Assembly (NCBI GenBank): GCA_046299415.1
Contig: JBKBII010000006.1
Span: 62,001 to 126,000 of the forward strand
Reading direction: 5' to 3'
DNA from: JBKBII01 sp046299415
Lineage (GTDB): Bacteria > Pseudomonadota > Gammaproteobacteria > Ectothiorhodospirales > Ectothiorhodospiraceae
DNA: 64,000 nucleotides
Shown: positions 51,226-60,262 of the stretch, one piece after another
Numbering within the stretch: position 1 is the stretch's first letter
How the letters are laid out: each line of letters begins with the position of its first letter
Translations under genes and position numbers: made by a program
The notes under the pieces: generated by a model
Database searches by the model: none
Seen by the model: only the letters and a program-made list of their open reading frames with translations
Told to the model about the DNA's origin: nothing

Positions 51226-51558
51226 ATGGCGGAAATGCAGAGCTACAAACAGCAGAAGCGCTTTGAAACTTTTTCTTACCTGCCGGCGATGAATGCCGAT
51301 CAGGTTCGCCGTCAGATCGAGTACTGCCTTGCGCAGGGCTGGAATCCGGCGGTTGAGCATTGCGAGGTCGATAAGGCCATCAGTAACTACTGGTATATGT
51401 GGAAGCTGCCGTTCTTCGGTGAGCAGTCGGTTGATGCGGTTTTGGCCGAAATCGAAGCCTGCCATCGCGAGCATCCGAACCATATGGTCAAGTTCATTGC
51501 TTACGATAACTATGCTCAGAGCCAGGGTATGGCTTTCGTGGTGTATCGCGGTCGTTGA
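51226..51558 (+). CDS. cbbS: RuBisCO small subunit
   Basis: A 110-residue small subunit, the typical carboxysomal length. It begins MAEMQSYKQQKRFETFSYLP, with the conserved QIEYCLAQGWNPAVEH, YWYMWKLPFFGEQS and HMVKFIAYDNYAQSQGMAFV. Eight copies cap the CbbL octamer, and the L8S8 enzyme is recruited into carboxysomes by CsoS2. A GAGGACACC site lies upstream of the ATG. It is followed by a 354-bp spacer with several strong hairpins before csoS2. Confidence 0.98.
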   Translation: MAEMQSYKQQKRFETFSYLPAMNADQVRRQIEYCLAQGWNPAVEHCEVDKAISNYWYMWKLPFFGEQSVDAVLAEIEACHREHPNHMVKFIAYDNYAQSQGMAFVVYRGR

Positions 51559-51568
51559 TCGATACTCG

Positions 51569-51811
51569 GCGGTCACGCTCGTTGACCGCTAGGCTTGATC
51601 CCTAGGCAGTAAACCGATGTGGCTGGAGCCGTTTTCGTTTGGAACGTGAGGCTGCCAGAACGTCGTCGAGCCTAATGATCGAGCAGGCCGTGTTTCGGCA
51701 CGTGCTGCAGGTCGGTGGCACTAGCAGGCTGCGCCATAGCAGCTGTACCCATACCGCCTCGTTAGGCGAGGCGGCTCAAAATCTTTCCGATCGTGCTCGG
51801 TGCACGATCGG
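51569..51811 (+). other. Three strong hairpins in the cbbS-csoS2 spacer
   Basis: Perfect stems are GCGGTCA/TGACCGC (51569-51589), CCGCCTCG/CGAGGCGG (51754-51774) and CCGATCGTGC/GCACGATCGG (51787-51811, ten pairs, five-base loop). Only the last is followed by a short T stretch. They are placed to attenuate read-through or protect the cbbLS message from 3' decay, setting a high RuBisCO to shell-protein ratio. Confidence 0.65.
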
Positions 51812-51912
51812 TTTGCCGAACAGCAAATCGTTTGATCGCCGTGTAGTGGTCTGTGGCGATGAGCGATTTCGAGTTCGTCATCTGAAACGTCGTCGATAAG
51901 AAGGACGCAACG

Positions 51913-54900
51913 ATGAGTGACATGACAGCGGGCCAGTCGATGAGTGGGCGCGATATCGCGCTCGCGCGCCGCAAGGCAATGTCGCAGGGCGGCAAAAAAG
52001 CGGCGTCGAAGCATATTGTCGAGCGCAGCGCTTCGGACGCTCGTCGCAACCGCGCGTCCGGCGCACCAAGCTCAACGAAACAAGCGGACATCGCGGTGTC
52101 TTCGGTTTCGAGCGGAACTGGTGAAAGTAGAGCACGAGTCGCGACGACTCGAGCCGATATGCTATCGAACGAGGCTCCTGCAGGCTCATCGGAGCAGGCG
52201 ATTGAGCCCTCCCTGTTTGGTGGCGCAGCGCCTTCCCCTCGCGTTCAGAATGTCGGCCCGTCGCGTGGACGAGCGCGCGCTGTGGCGCGCCGGACAGCTT
52301 TGGCCCAAAACGGTAAGCGCGGTCTGGGGCTCGTTCGTGGTGCTGCACCGAGCGTTCAAAAGCTCATGGCCGCGGCCGGTGCCGGCGACGTTGATTGCAG
52401 CAACATGAGCGGTCGTGAGGTCTGCCGCATTCGGCGTCAGGCACTGGCCGAGAACGGTAAAAGCGTTCTCGGCAAGAACAAGAACGAACGTTCGCGGGGC
52501 GATGCACTGCGTGCGCTCGCGAACCGAAAGGCCACCGCGCGAGCCACCGTGGCTGGCGATGAAGCGACTGACGGCTCAAGGGATTCCATTCCCGACGGCA
52601 AAAAGTCGTGCGGCTGTGGCTGCAACGGCAAGAAGCTTGAGACCGCTCAGTCTCCGGCGCCGGCTGGTAGCCTCGAGGCCGGACTCGATACGTTGTGTCT
52701 GACGGTCGATCGCGCCGACGACGGGCGCGGAAAACCTTTGCCGGAACCGATCATGAGCCGGGCCCGCGCGCTGTGTATGGCGCGGCGCGAGGCCCTTGCG
52801 CACAACGGCAAAAAAGCCATTGTCAAGCGTCGCCTGTCCGCGGGCACAACAGCGAATTCGTGGCAGATCTCGGAGGCCTGGCGGCAGGCTCAGCGTCGCG
52901 GTGTATCCGGGCGGGAAGTTGCTCGCGCGAGACGCCAAGAGTTGTGTCATCAGGGACGTGGTTCATGTTCGCCGGCACGCCCGTCGGGACGCATTCGTCC
53001 TGAGGCGCCGCAAAAAGTCGACCTGAGCTCGACTTTGTCGGGGCAGACGGTTTCGGGTACGAGCGTCGAACAACGCCGAGGCCGTGTCACTGGTACCGAA
53101 TCAGGCGTTTGCCGGAGCGTGACAGGAACGGAATATTTAGGTGTCGAGCACTTCACCGAGCATTGCGGAGTCACGCCAGAGCCGGGCGCGGTAAAGGTGC
53201 ATCAATCTGTCACTGCACGTGGTCTCGGGGTCAGCGGCACTTCGGTGTCACGTTCTGATCGCGTTACAGGCACGGAGTCTGGCGCTTGCCAAGGTGTTAC
53301 GGGAACGGAGTATCTCGGCGTCGAGGACATCGTGGTTTGCGGTCGCACGCCAAAGGCCAATCCCGCGAAGATCGGCGTCATGACGACGGCTAAAGGTGGG
53401 GCCGTTTCTGGTTCCGTCGTGGGCCGCTCGGGGCGGGTGACGGGTGATGAGACGGGTAGCTGCCGGTCGGTGACGGGAACCGAATACCTGAATGCCAAGG
53501 ACTCCGAAGCGTTTTGCGCACCGTCGAGTGCAGCGCTGGGCGGAGCCGCTAGCGCGCCGACGAAGGTCGGGGTCATGCACACGCTCAAGGGCAAGAGCTT
53601 GACCGGAAGCGTCGTTGGTCATTCGACGGTGGTGACGGGAACTGAGGCCGGAGGGTGCAAACCGGTAACAGGAACCGAGTACCTGGGCGCGGAAGATATT
53701 GGTGGGTTTTGCGGTGCGAAGACGATTCCAACGGCTCCAGAGAAAGTCGGCTTGTCTCAGACGAACGGAGATCAGCCCGTGACTGGAAGCGTTGTCGCCC
53801 GTTCGGTGCAGGTGACGGGTGGCGAAGCGGGTGAATGTCGCAGCTTGACCGGCACCCAGTACCTGGAATCCGGCAGTCGCAATAGCGCTTGTCAAACGCT
53901 TTGCGATCGTACCGATCTCCCGACCAAGGTCGGGTTGATGCACACCTTGCGCGGCCGTGAGGTTTCGGGTTCTGTCGTCGAGAGCTCGGTCCGGGTAACC
54001 GGTGATGAATATGGCGGTTGCAAGCCAATTACCGGAACCGAGTACCTCGGCATTGAGCATTTCGATCGTTTTTGTCATCAGCGCCCGAACCCGGCCCCTG
54101 AAAAGGTCGCAGTCGGTCAAACCTGGAATGCCCAAACAGTAACAGGAACCGCTGTCGGCCGATCACCCAGGGTTACGGGCGACGAGTACGGGTCATGTAA
54201 GCCGATCACTGGCACCTCATACGTTGGTCCTGATCAGGTCGCCGCGTTTTGTGATTCCTCTGCAACGGCGTTGAGCGCGGCGCGTTCGCCGGTAAAGCGA
54301 TCAGCCCCGGCGATGCCCGTGACGGGTAGTCAACCGGGGTATGACGATGACGTGACCGGCAGCGACCGGGGAGCCTGTGTTGCGGTCTCGGGCTCGCCGT
54401 ATGTCGGTGCAGACCAACAATCATCTCGCTGCGAGGCCGGCGAAATTGAGCCGGTGGTGCAGGGTGGGTTCTCGATCATGACTCCGGCGCGCGCCGGCCT
54501 CTATCGACGCGAACGGTCCGTGACCGGCATGGCGTACGAGGGCGACGCCTTGATCACAGGACCAGTCAACAAGGCGCTTGGTTTGGTCACGGGTACTGAG
54601 GAATTCCGCCACGCACCGCGCAGTCGCTGGTCGAAAGCGATAGCAACCACGGAAGCGAACGAACCGACATCCGCTGGTCAAGGTGGTGGAATGCAGGCGC
54701 CGATGGCTTTGGCTATGGCTCGTGCGAATCAGGCAAGTGACAAACAACAAGGGCGCGTGACCGGTGAAGGTAGCGATGCCGGCATTTCCATTACGGGTGA
54801 CTCTTGGACGCGCGGTCAGAACGTGACCGGAAACGAGGGGCCTTGGGCCGTGCGCAATGCATCGGCGATAGGGCGTGGTGTCGGCATGGCGTTGGTCAAT

Positions 54901-55017
54901 GCTCGGGCGAATCGTGAACTCGAGCGACCTGAGATTCCGATGAGTCGGATCACCGGCAGCGCCGGCAACACGTCGAGTGGTGCCGCTGTCACCGTTTCGG
55001 GTGGAGCGCGTGCCTGA
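51913..55017 (+). CDS. csoS2: Carboxysome scaffold protein CsoS2
   Basis: A 1034-residue intrinsically disordered scaffold linking RuBisCO to the shell. Five N-terminal RuBisCO-binding repeats of the R-x5-RR-x5-GK type lie near residues 11-30, 117-140, 166-188, 282-305 and 331-350. Between the third and fourth is a Cys-rich spot CGCGCNG (233-239). The middle region (about 368-800) has seven repeats of the form KVG...TGSVV...VTG-E-G-C...TGTEYLG...C with paired Cys and V/ITG motifs. The C-terminal region ends SRITGSAGNT, then GGARA, the shell-anchoring peptide. The frame is uninterrupted; some relatives make a short form by ribosomal frameshifting, and I did not identify a slippery site. Confidence 0.96.
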   Translation: MSDMTAGQSMSGRDIALARRKAMSQGGKKAASKHIVERSASDARRNRASGAPSSTKQADIAVSSVSSGTGESRARVATTRADMLSNEAPAGSSEQAIEPSLFGGAAPSPRVQNVGPSRGRARAVARRTALAQNGKRGLGLVRGAAPSVQKLMAAAGAGDVDCSNMSGREVCRIRRQALAENGKSVLGKNKNERSRGDALRALANRKATARATVAGDEATDGSRDSIPDGKKSCGCGCNGKKLETAQSPAPAGSLEAGLDTLCLTVDRADDGRGKPLPEPIMSRARALCMARREALAHNGKKAIVKRRLSAGTTANSWQISEAWRQAQRRGVSGREVARARRQELCHQGRGSCSPARPSGRIRPEAPQKVDLSSTLSGQTVSGTSVEQRRGRVTGTESGVCRSVTGTEYLGVEHFTEHCGVTPEPGAVKVHQSVTARGLGVSGTSVSRSDRVTGTESGACQGVTGTEYLGVEDIVVCGRTPKANPAKIGVMTTAKGGAVSGSVVGRSGRVTGDETGSCRSVTGTEYLNAKDSEAFCAPSSAALGGAASAPTKVGVMHTLKGKSLTGSVVGHSTVVTGTEAGGCKPVTGTEYLGAEDIGGFCGAKTIPTAPEKVGLSQTNGDQPVTGSVVARSVQVTGGEAGECRSLTGTQYLESGSRNSACQTLCDRTDLPTKVGLMHTLRGREVSGSVVESSVRVTGDEYGGCKPITGTEYLGIEHFDRFCHQRPNPAPEKVAVGQTWNAQTVTGTAVGRSPRVTGDEYGSCKPITGTSYVGPDQVAAFCDSSATALSAARSPVKRSAPAMPVTGSQPGYDDDVTGSDRGACVAVSGSPYVGADQQSSRCEAGEIEPVVQGGFSIMTPARAGLYRRERSVTGMAYEGDALITGPVNKALGLVTGTEEFRHAPRSRWSKAIATTEANEPTSAGQGGGMQAPMALAMARANQASDKQQGRVTGEGSDAGISITGDSWTRGQNVTGNEGPWAVRNASAIGRGVGMALVNARANRELERPEIPMSRITGSAGNTSSGAAVTVSGGARA

Positions 55018-55192
55018 TGCGCGCAGCGCACTTGACTCTGGTGTGTGTGTTGGGCGATCCAGCGCCCGCCGATGCCGGTGAGGCTTTTTCGCCAGGGCAG
55101 ACTGCGTCAGGCGTAGGCCATTCAGTCCATTCATATCAATAAGCTGCTCATTTGAGCGAGACGGAACGACACAGGAACGCTTGGGAAAGACA

Positions 55193-56917
55193 ATGCTTTT
55201 CGCCGAAAATCGCCAAGAAAGTGCTGTGAATGCCGATGCGCACGAGCGGTCTGCGGTGGATTTCAGCGTCGCATCGGCCGATGTAGTTGAGCCGATTTTT
55301 CCTGAGCTCGCTGGTCGTTTCAGAGCTTCTGGCCCCAATGGAGCCGACACGTCAGGCGTCAGTGCCAGAGCATTCGGTCAACGGATTTCGGAGGATGACG
55401 CAAACGGGGGGTCGGCATCCGGCCGCGGGCATGATCATGACCTTTCGGAGCAATCTTCATCGGTCCACGGTTCAAGTGCGTGCCAATTGTCGAGCGAAGA
55501 ATCGTTTGGGCGTGAGCCTTTGCGGTCCGGTCATCCGCTGAGTGATGAGGATTGGAATCGGAGTCTGTGGGCGTTGGAGTCGGGTCTGTGCCAGCGATTC
55601 ACCGGTCTGGTTCCGGTCTTGCGGCATATTCGGAGTTTGCAGCATGACCCGGACTTTGTGAGCAAGGCGCAGCGCATTGCACGCGAATCTTTGGGTTTCG
55701 AGTTGCCTGTTCGGTTACTTGAGAATGCGTGGATTCATGGTCTCGATAATCGCCCGCTTTACTTGGCGGCGATCTTTGAGTTGTGCGACCGCTTGGTCAA
55801 CGAGTATTGGGAAGGGCGCGAAGCGCTAGAGGACGAAGCGAGCCGAGCGCTGTCGTATTTTCTCGACTGCGATTTCCACGAGATCGACATCTCGCCTTGT
55901 TCGGATGGTCGGTTGCTCGGTCTTCGGCGCTTCATTTTGCGTTTGCCCGACATGGCGATCCGGGTGAAAAGCTACGCCGGGGCGATCTTTGATATCGAGG
56001 AGGACGTTCAGCATTGGACTCGTACCGAGCTGATGCGTTTCCGCGAGGGCTATCCGACGACGGCCGATGTTCCCAGTCGTTATTTAAAAGTGGCGGCTTA
56101 TCACTATTCGAGTCGCGACCCGTCCAAGGGCGGCTGTGCGGCGCACGGTTCGTGTGAACGCGACGCAGCAGATGCTGCACTGCGTCAGCTACGCGCCTTC
56201 AGGCAGGCGATACAAAACACGTATTGCTGTGGCGCGTCGGTCGATACGTTGTTGATCGGCGTCGATACGGATGACGATTCAATCAAGATCCACGTGCCCG
56301 ACGGCGACACGCGGATGAGCCTGTATCGCGCGATTGATAGCGGCGTGATCTATCGCGAAACAATCGATATGGACGCCGATTCTGCGCTATTGCACATCCA
56401 AAAGCGTCTTGGTGAAGTGATTGCGACGACTGGATGGGGGCAGGGTAACGGTGCCCCGCACGAGGGCATGCAGCGTCTGATCACGCGGTTGTTACTGAAC
56501 AACCTGTCGCAGCTGGATTACGTCGCGCGTTATCACGATGGGTGTTATCGGGACCTCGATCATCATGAACAGGTGATCATCGTCGGCGACGAGATGGAGG
56601 AGATGCAGGTGCGCAACCTGGCGTACTTCGCGCATCTCGATACGATCGAAGAGGGTGCCGTTCATGTTGATGTCGCTGTGAGCAAGATCTTCAAGCGATT
56701 GAATACCGAACGTGGGTTGCCAGTTCCGGTAATCGTGCATTACCGCTACGACCGCAAGGTGCCGGGCTCTCGCGATCGCGTCGAAGCCCACTGTCGACGG
56801 GTCCGTGAGGCGATTGAGTCGCGGTACCGCGATCTCGTCCAAAAGGGCTTGATGGGTTGTCACATGGTCATTCGCAACCGCGTGAGTGGCTCAAAGCTCG
56901 AATGGTTGCAGGATTGA
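55193..56917 (+). CDS. csoSCA: Carboxysomal shell carbonic anhydrase
   Basis: A 574-residue epsilon/beta-type carbonic anhydrase that converts bicarbonate to CO2 inside the carboxysome. ATG 55193 is preferred; a TTG at 55181 with AGGAA upstream is possible. The catalytic domain has DISPCSDGRLLG with zinc ligand C236 and the D238/R240 dyad, GCAAHGS with H318, and TYCCGASVD with the second Cys ligand. The N-terminal 110 residues are low complexity, probably the CsoS2/RuBisCO-binding tail. The C-terminal domain, a degenerate copy of the catalytic fold, ends RNRVSGSKLEWLQD. It is also called csoS3. It follows csoS2 after 175 bp and precedes csoS4A by 12 bp. Confidence 0.95.
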   Translation: MLFAENRQESAVNADAHERSAVDFSVASADVVEPIFPELAGRFRASGPNGADTSGVSARAFGQRISEDDANGGSASGRGHDHDLSEQSSSVHGSSACQLSSEESFGREPLRSGHPLSDEDWNRSLWALESGLCQRFTGLVPVLRHIRSLQHDPDFVSKAQRIARESLGFELPVRLLENAWIHGLDNRPLYLAAIFELCDRLVNEYWEGREALEDEASRALSYFLDCDFHEIDISPCSDGRLLGLRRFILRLPDMAIRVKSYAGAIFDIEEDVQHWTRTELMRFREGYPTTADVPSRYLKVAAYHYSSRDPSKGGCAAHGSCERDAADAALRQLRAFRQAIQNTYCCGASVDTLLIGVDTDDDSIKIHVPDGDTRMSLYRAIDSGVIYRETIDMDADSALLHIQKRLGEVIATTGWGQGNGAPHEGMQRLITRLLLNNLSQLDYVARYHDGCYRDLDHHEQVIIVGDEMEEMQVRNLAYFAHLDTIEEGAVHVDVAVSKIFKRLNTERGLPVPVIVHYRYDRKVPGSRDRVEAHCRRVREAIESRYRDLVQKGLMGCHMVIRNRVSGSKLEWLQD

Positions 56918-56929
56918 TCTGAGGGCGTC

Positions 56930-57181
56930 ATGAAGATTTGCAAAGTAGAAAAGACGCTCGTTTCGACGAATCGCATCAAGGAACTCGGACACCGACCTCT
57001 ACTGGTCGTGCGTGAGCGTGGAACAGGGCCGCAACAAGTGGCCGTTGATTCAATTGGCTGTATCCCAGGAGACTGGGTGCTTGTCGTCGGGAGCTCAGCG
57101 GCGCGCGATGCAGCGGGCGCCAAAGAATATCCCAGTGATCTGACGATCGTCGGGATCATCGATCACTGGGAGGAGGCGTGA
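56930..57181 (+). CDS. csoS4A: Carboxysome vertex protein CsoS4A
   Basis: An 83-residue EutN/CcmL-family protein whose pentamers close the vertices of the icosahedral shell. It begins MKICKVEKTLVSTNRI and has the family's VAVDSIGCIPGDWVLVVGSSAAR and DLTIVGIIDHW. Its stop codon overlaps the csoS4B start (TGATG). The 12-bp gap from csoSCA indicates co-transcription. Confidence 0.96.
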   Translation: MKICKVEKTLVSTNRIKELGHRPLLVVRERGTGPQQVAVDSIGCIPGDWVLVVGSSAARDAAGAKEYPSDLTIVGIIDHWEEA

Positions 57182-57459
57182 TGGAGATCATGCGCGTCGT
57201 TCGGGATCTCGTGGTGACGAGACGCGTGCCGGGACTCTACAGCGCATCGCTTCGAGTTTTGGAGGACGCGAAGGGTAATACCGCCGTCGCTGTCGACCCC
57301 GTCGGAGCGCATCCGGGCAATTGGGTATTTACGATTTCTGGCTCGGCGGCACGCTTGGCGCTGCCCAACCGGAAGATCGAAACCGATCTGACCATTGGTG
57401 GAATTATCGACCAATGGGAGCCCGACGCGTTGGAGTCCGCAGAGGGCCCAACAACGTAA
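57181..57459 (+). CDS. csoS4B: Carboxysome vertex protein CsoS4B
   Basis: A second EutN/CcmL vertex protein of 92 residues, with MRVVRDLVVTRRVPGL, VAVDPVGAHPGNWVFTISGSAAR and DLTIGGIIDQWEP. It is about ten residues longer at the C-terminus (DALESAEGPTT) than most CsoS4B proteins. ATG 57181 shares a base with the csoS4A stop; a GTG at 57178 also exists. Translational coupling with csoS4A would keep the two pentamer subunits balanced. Confidence 0.95.
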   Translation: MEIMRVVRDLVVTRRVPGLYSASLRVLEDAKGNTAVAVDPVGAHPGNWVFTISGSAARLALPNRKIETDLTIGGIIDQWEPDALESAEGPTT

Positions 57460-57558
57460 TCGGGTTTCCCGAACGGCACCGTGAATAGGCACGATTGGCG
57501 CTTGCGCCCGCAGTTTCGCGGTCGGAGCATTCGGTAACGATGAGCAGGAGCAAGAATA

Positions 57559-57879
57559 ATGAGCGAACGTTTTGGTGTAGCGCTTGGGATGATCGAGACG
57601 CGCGGTCTTGTGCCGGCGATCGAAGCAGCGGATGCGATGACGAAGGCGTCGGAAGTGCGTCTGATTGGCCGCCAGTTTGTAGGTGGTGGGTATGTGACGG
57701 TTCTGGTGCGCGGTGAAACCGGTGCGGTGAACGCGGCGGTGCGTGCTGGCGCCGACGCTTGCGAACGTGTTGGCGACGGTTTGGTTGCAGCGCACATCAT
57801 TGCGCGCGTGCATTCGGAAGTCGAAAGCATTTTGCCGACTTCTCCTGACGCGGACAGCGGGTCAGTGGCTGTGATGTAA
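57559..57879 (+). CDS. csoS1: Carboxysome shell hexamer protein CsoS1 (copy 1, extended C-terminus)
   Basis: A 106-residue BMC-domain protein that forms the hexagonal tiles of the shell facets. It begins MSERFGVALGMIETRGLVPA and carries the BMC core (KASEVRLIGRQFVGGGYVTV, the pore-lining region) and RVGDGLVAAHIIARVH. The C-terminal tail SILPTSPDADSGSVAVM is about ten residues longer than in the other two copies, a feature seen in CsoS1B of Halothiobacillus. The coding sequence up to the tail is nearly identical in DNA to the two following genes. AGGAGCAAGAATA precedes the ATG. Confidence 0.96.
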   Translation: MSERFGVALGMIETRGLVPAIEAADAMTKASEVRLIGRQFVGGGYVTVLVRGETGAVNAAVRAGADACERVGDGLVAAHIIARVHSEVESILPTSPDADSGSVAVM

Positions 57880-58075
57880 GACTGGTGCCGAGCTTGGTTC
57901 TCAGTGATTCGTCTTGAGCTCGGTGGTTTGTATCGAGCAGTGCTGAATGGTTTTGTGCCGCCGAACGTTTGTGCGTCGGCATGCTTTGATCAAACGTCGT
58001 GAAGCATCAGGCATTACGGCGGAGTGAACTGAACTTCCGGGGATTTCCCGATTTCTTCAACCTGAGGAACTTGCA

Positions 58076-58372
58076 ATGAGCGAACGTTTTGGTGTGGCGC
58101 TTGGGATGATCGAGACGCGCGGTCTTGTGCCGGCGATCGAAGCAGCGGATGCGATGACGAAGGCGTCGGAAGTGCGTCTGATTGGCCGCCAGTTTGTAGG
58201 TGGTGGGTATGTGACGGTTCTGGTGCGCGGTGAAACCGGTGCGGTGAACGCGGCGGTGCGTGCTGGCGCCGACGCTTGCGAACGTGTTGGCGACGGTTTG
58301 GTTGCAGCGCACATCATTGCGCGCGTGCATTCGGAAGTCGAAAGCATTCTTCCGGAAGGCATCGACAAGTAA
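58076..58372 (+). CDS. csoS1: Carboxysome shell hexamer protein CsoS1 (copy 2)
   Basis: A 98-residue BMC protein, identical to copy 1 through the core and different only in the tail (SILPEGIDK). At DNA level I see one substitution against copy 1 over the first 270 bases or so (GTG for GTA at codon 7). It is separated from copy 1 by 196 bp of unrelated spacer, so only the coding core is duplicated. GAGGAAC is the ribosome site. Confidence 0.96.
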   Translation: MSERFGVALGMIETRGLVPAIEAADAMTKASEVRLIGRQFVGGGYVTVLVRGETGAVNAAVRAGADACERVGDGLVAAHIIARVHSEVESILPEGIDK

Positions 58373-58529
58373 GACGCGATTCCGACATGGCGATGCGGTC
58401 CCGGTTTTGAGGCGCATCGCAGTGACGGAGTCGACAGATTAGCCACGCCTGCAAGCGACTACGCCGCGGGCGTGACGAGAACCAGCCCGGTTTCCTTGAT
58501 TAATGGCCCGGGAATCAGGAGTAGAGGCG

Positions 58530-58820
58530 ATGAGCGAACGTTTTGGTGTAGCGCTTGGGATGATCGAGACGCGCGGTCTTGTGCCGGCGATCGAAGCAGC
58601 GGATGCGATGACGAAGGCGTCGGAAGTGCGTCTGATTGGCCGCCAGTTTGTAGGTGGTGGGTATGTGACGGTTCTGGTGCGCGGTGAAACCGGTGCGGTG
58701 AACGCGGCGGTGCGTGCTGGCGCCGACGCTTGCGAACGTGTTGGCGACGGTTTGGTTGCAGCGCACATCATTGCGCGCGTGCATTCGGAAGTCGAAAACA
58801 TCCTGCCCGAGCAACCCTGA
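58530..58820 (+). CDS. csoS1: Carboxysome shell hexamer protein CsoS1 (copy 3)
   Basis: A 96-residue BMC protein with the same core as copies 1 and 2 and tail ENILPEQP. ATG 58530 is chosen by homology and the CAGGAGTAGAG site; the frame is open back to 58503. With copies 1 and 2 it supplies most of the shell mass. The tails are the only protein differences among the three. Confidence 0.96.
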   Translation: MSERFGVALGMIETRGLVPAIEAADAMTKASEVRLIGRQFVGGGYVTVLVRGETGAVNAAVRAGADACERVGDGLVAAHIIARVHSEVENILPEQP

Positions 58821-59300
58821 TCGTTTAGGCCCAATCGAAGGAGAAAGGTGCAGCGTCCTGAGTTCGCGCCGGCGCCGTTTTCCGGGTGAACGAGTCACGC
58901 GCTGGCACACTGTCGTCGTGACGAGGTGACTACGAACAGATTCAAGTCAGCCCGGCCGTCGATAATCGGCGACGTGATTGGGTTTTAGAATGTTCGACCG
59001 AAGAAGCATCTTCCCGATGCGTTGACGTTGCGCGAGTCGTTGCGTGAAGGTTTCTCGTACTTGCGACGGGTATCTCTCGAACGTCGTCTTGAAGTGCGAT
59101 GTCGTGAATGGGGTTCAGGCCGTCAGAGCGGAGCTTGCAACAATCTGCAATACATTGCCCCGACAGGTTCACTGAAGTCATCAGCGGTGAGCGAGTCGGT
59201 TGCGACCATGGGCGCACCAGACCTGATATCTGGTCGCTTACCAGGGTTCGAGTTTCGCGCTTGAGCCGTTGACATCTTTGACAAGAGCGAGGGATGGGTC
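58821..59300. other. Gap between csoS1 genes and the accessory carboxysome genes
   Basis: 480 bp without a supported gene. Such a gap could hold a secondary promoter for bfr-like, acRAF, mcdA and mcdB; a good candidate was not identified. Confidence 0.45.
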
Positions 59301-59720
59301 ATGGATTCTCGCTTGATTGGTTATTTTCAGCGAGCATTGACGCACGAGTTTTCCGCAACGCGTCAGTACCTGGCTCAGCACCATCTTGTGCGGTCGTGGG
59401 GTTTTGAGGCAGAAGCGGAGAATTTGAGATCCGAGGTCGATGAGGAGCTTGCGCACGCGGATGCCTTGATGGGGCGTTTGATTGCCTATGGGGCGCAGCC
59501 CTCAGCTGCGGCCGGTGGTGGCGTCAGGCTGGGGCGTTCGATGCGCGAGTTGCTCGAAGCCAATCGGATACTCGAGCAGGACGCCGTTCGACTTTATCGG
59601 GAAGCCGGAGCCTATGCGGCGCGCGTGCGAGCTTTCGAGGACGCGCGATTATTCGCCCGGCTTGAGTCGGAGGAGCAGGCTCATCTTGATGAAGTCGTCG
59701 AGGCGCTGGCTCGTCTGTGA
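59301..59720 (+). CDS. Carboxysome-locus ferritin-like protein
   Basis: A 139-residue bacterioferritin-like four-helix protein. Helix 1 has the ligand Glu in ALTHEFSATRQYLAQHHL, helix 2 the metal pair in SEVDEELAHADALM (E-x-x-H). The second half has ILEQDAVRLYREA and LESEEQAHLDEV with another E-x-x-H. It is shorter than standard bacterioferritin (about 155-160). A related gene occupies the same place after csoS1 in Halothiobacillus-type loci, where its function is unsettled (iron handling or redox protection near carboxysomes). Confidence 0.87.
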   Translation: MDSRLIGYFQRALTHEFSATRQYLAQHHLVRSWGFEAEAENLRSEVDEELAHADALMGRLIAYGAQPSAAAGGGVRLGRSMRELLEANRILEQDAVRLYREAGAYAARVRAFEDARLFARLESEEQAHLDEVVEALARL

Positions 59721-59875
59721 CTTTACTTGATGGGCTCCTGGCGTTGGCCGCCGACTTGCCATTGATCGTCGGGCGGACACTCTGATGTCGCGTGGGCAGG
59801 TTTCCCAGGTGGTTTTGGGCGATTCGATGTGCCGGCGGTCAGTGGGTGGGCGCAACGCGCGTTGGAGAAGGCAGA

Positions 59876-60262
59876 ATGACGCAAGGTGAAACATCGACAC
59901 ACGCATCCTCGAAATCGCCTGATCCGGAGCGCCGCAAGTTGCCGGACGGATGGGAGATGGGCAAGGGGCATTCAAGGACTTTGTCGAAGCGCTTTGGCTT
60001 TGGATCGTATGCCGTGACGCGGCAGTTTCTAGATGGCCTTGCTGAAATTGCAGAAGCGCGCGCGCGTCATCCCAACATCAGTTTTGGGACGACCTACGCG
60101 AATGTTACGCTTGAGTGCGTCTCTGCCGAATCTTCTGATAATGCGGTCGCCGAAGGCTCTCACCCGGGTGACGACGTGAATCGCGCTGATCACGAATACG
60201 TTGAGGATATCGAGGCTTTGGCCGGTCGGTTGCAGCCGGTGAGCGAAGGAGCAGGCGCTTGA
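59876..60262 (+). CDS. RuBisCO assembly factor acRAF (pterin carbinolamine dehydratase-like)
   Basis: ATG 59876, preceded by GGAGAAGG, gives 128 residues. The fold is that of pterin-4a-carbinolamine dehydratase: GWEMGKGHSRTLSKRFGFGSYAVTRQFL, then EIAEARARHPNISFGTTYANVTLE. In carboxysome operons this group acts as the RuBisCO chaperone acRAF rather than as a pterin enzyme. The C-terminus is acidic (EYVEDIEALAGRLQPV). Its stop overlaps the mcdA start codon, so the two are translationally coupled. Confidence 0.88.
   Translation: MTQGETSTHASSKSPDPERRKLPDGWEMGKGHSRTLSKRFGFGSYAVTRQFLDGLAEIAEARARHPNISFGTTYANVTLECVSAESSDNAVAEGSHPGDDVNRADHEYVEDIEALAGRLQPVSEGAGA

Noticed and set aside
53020..54270. 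Tandem repeats resembling a repeat array or CRISPR
   Set aside because: The periodicity is at protein level (CsoS2 middle-region repeats) with diverged DNA. No identical direct repeats with unique spacers were seen anywhere in the window.
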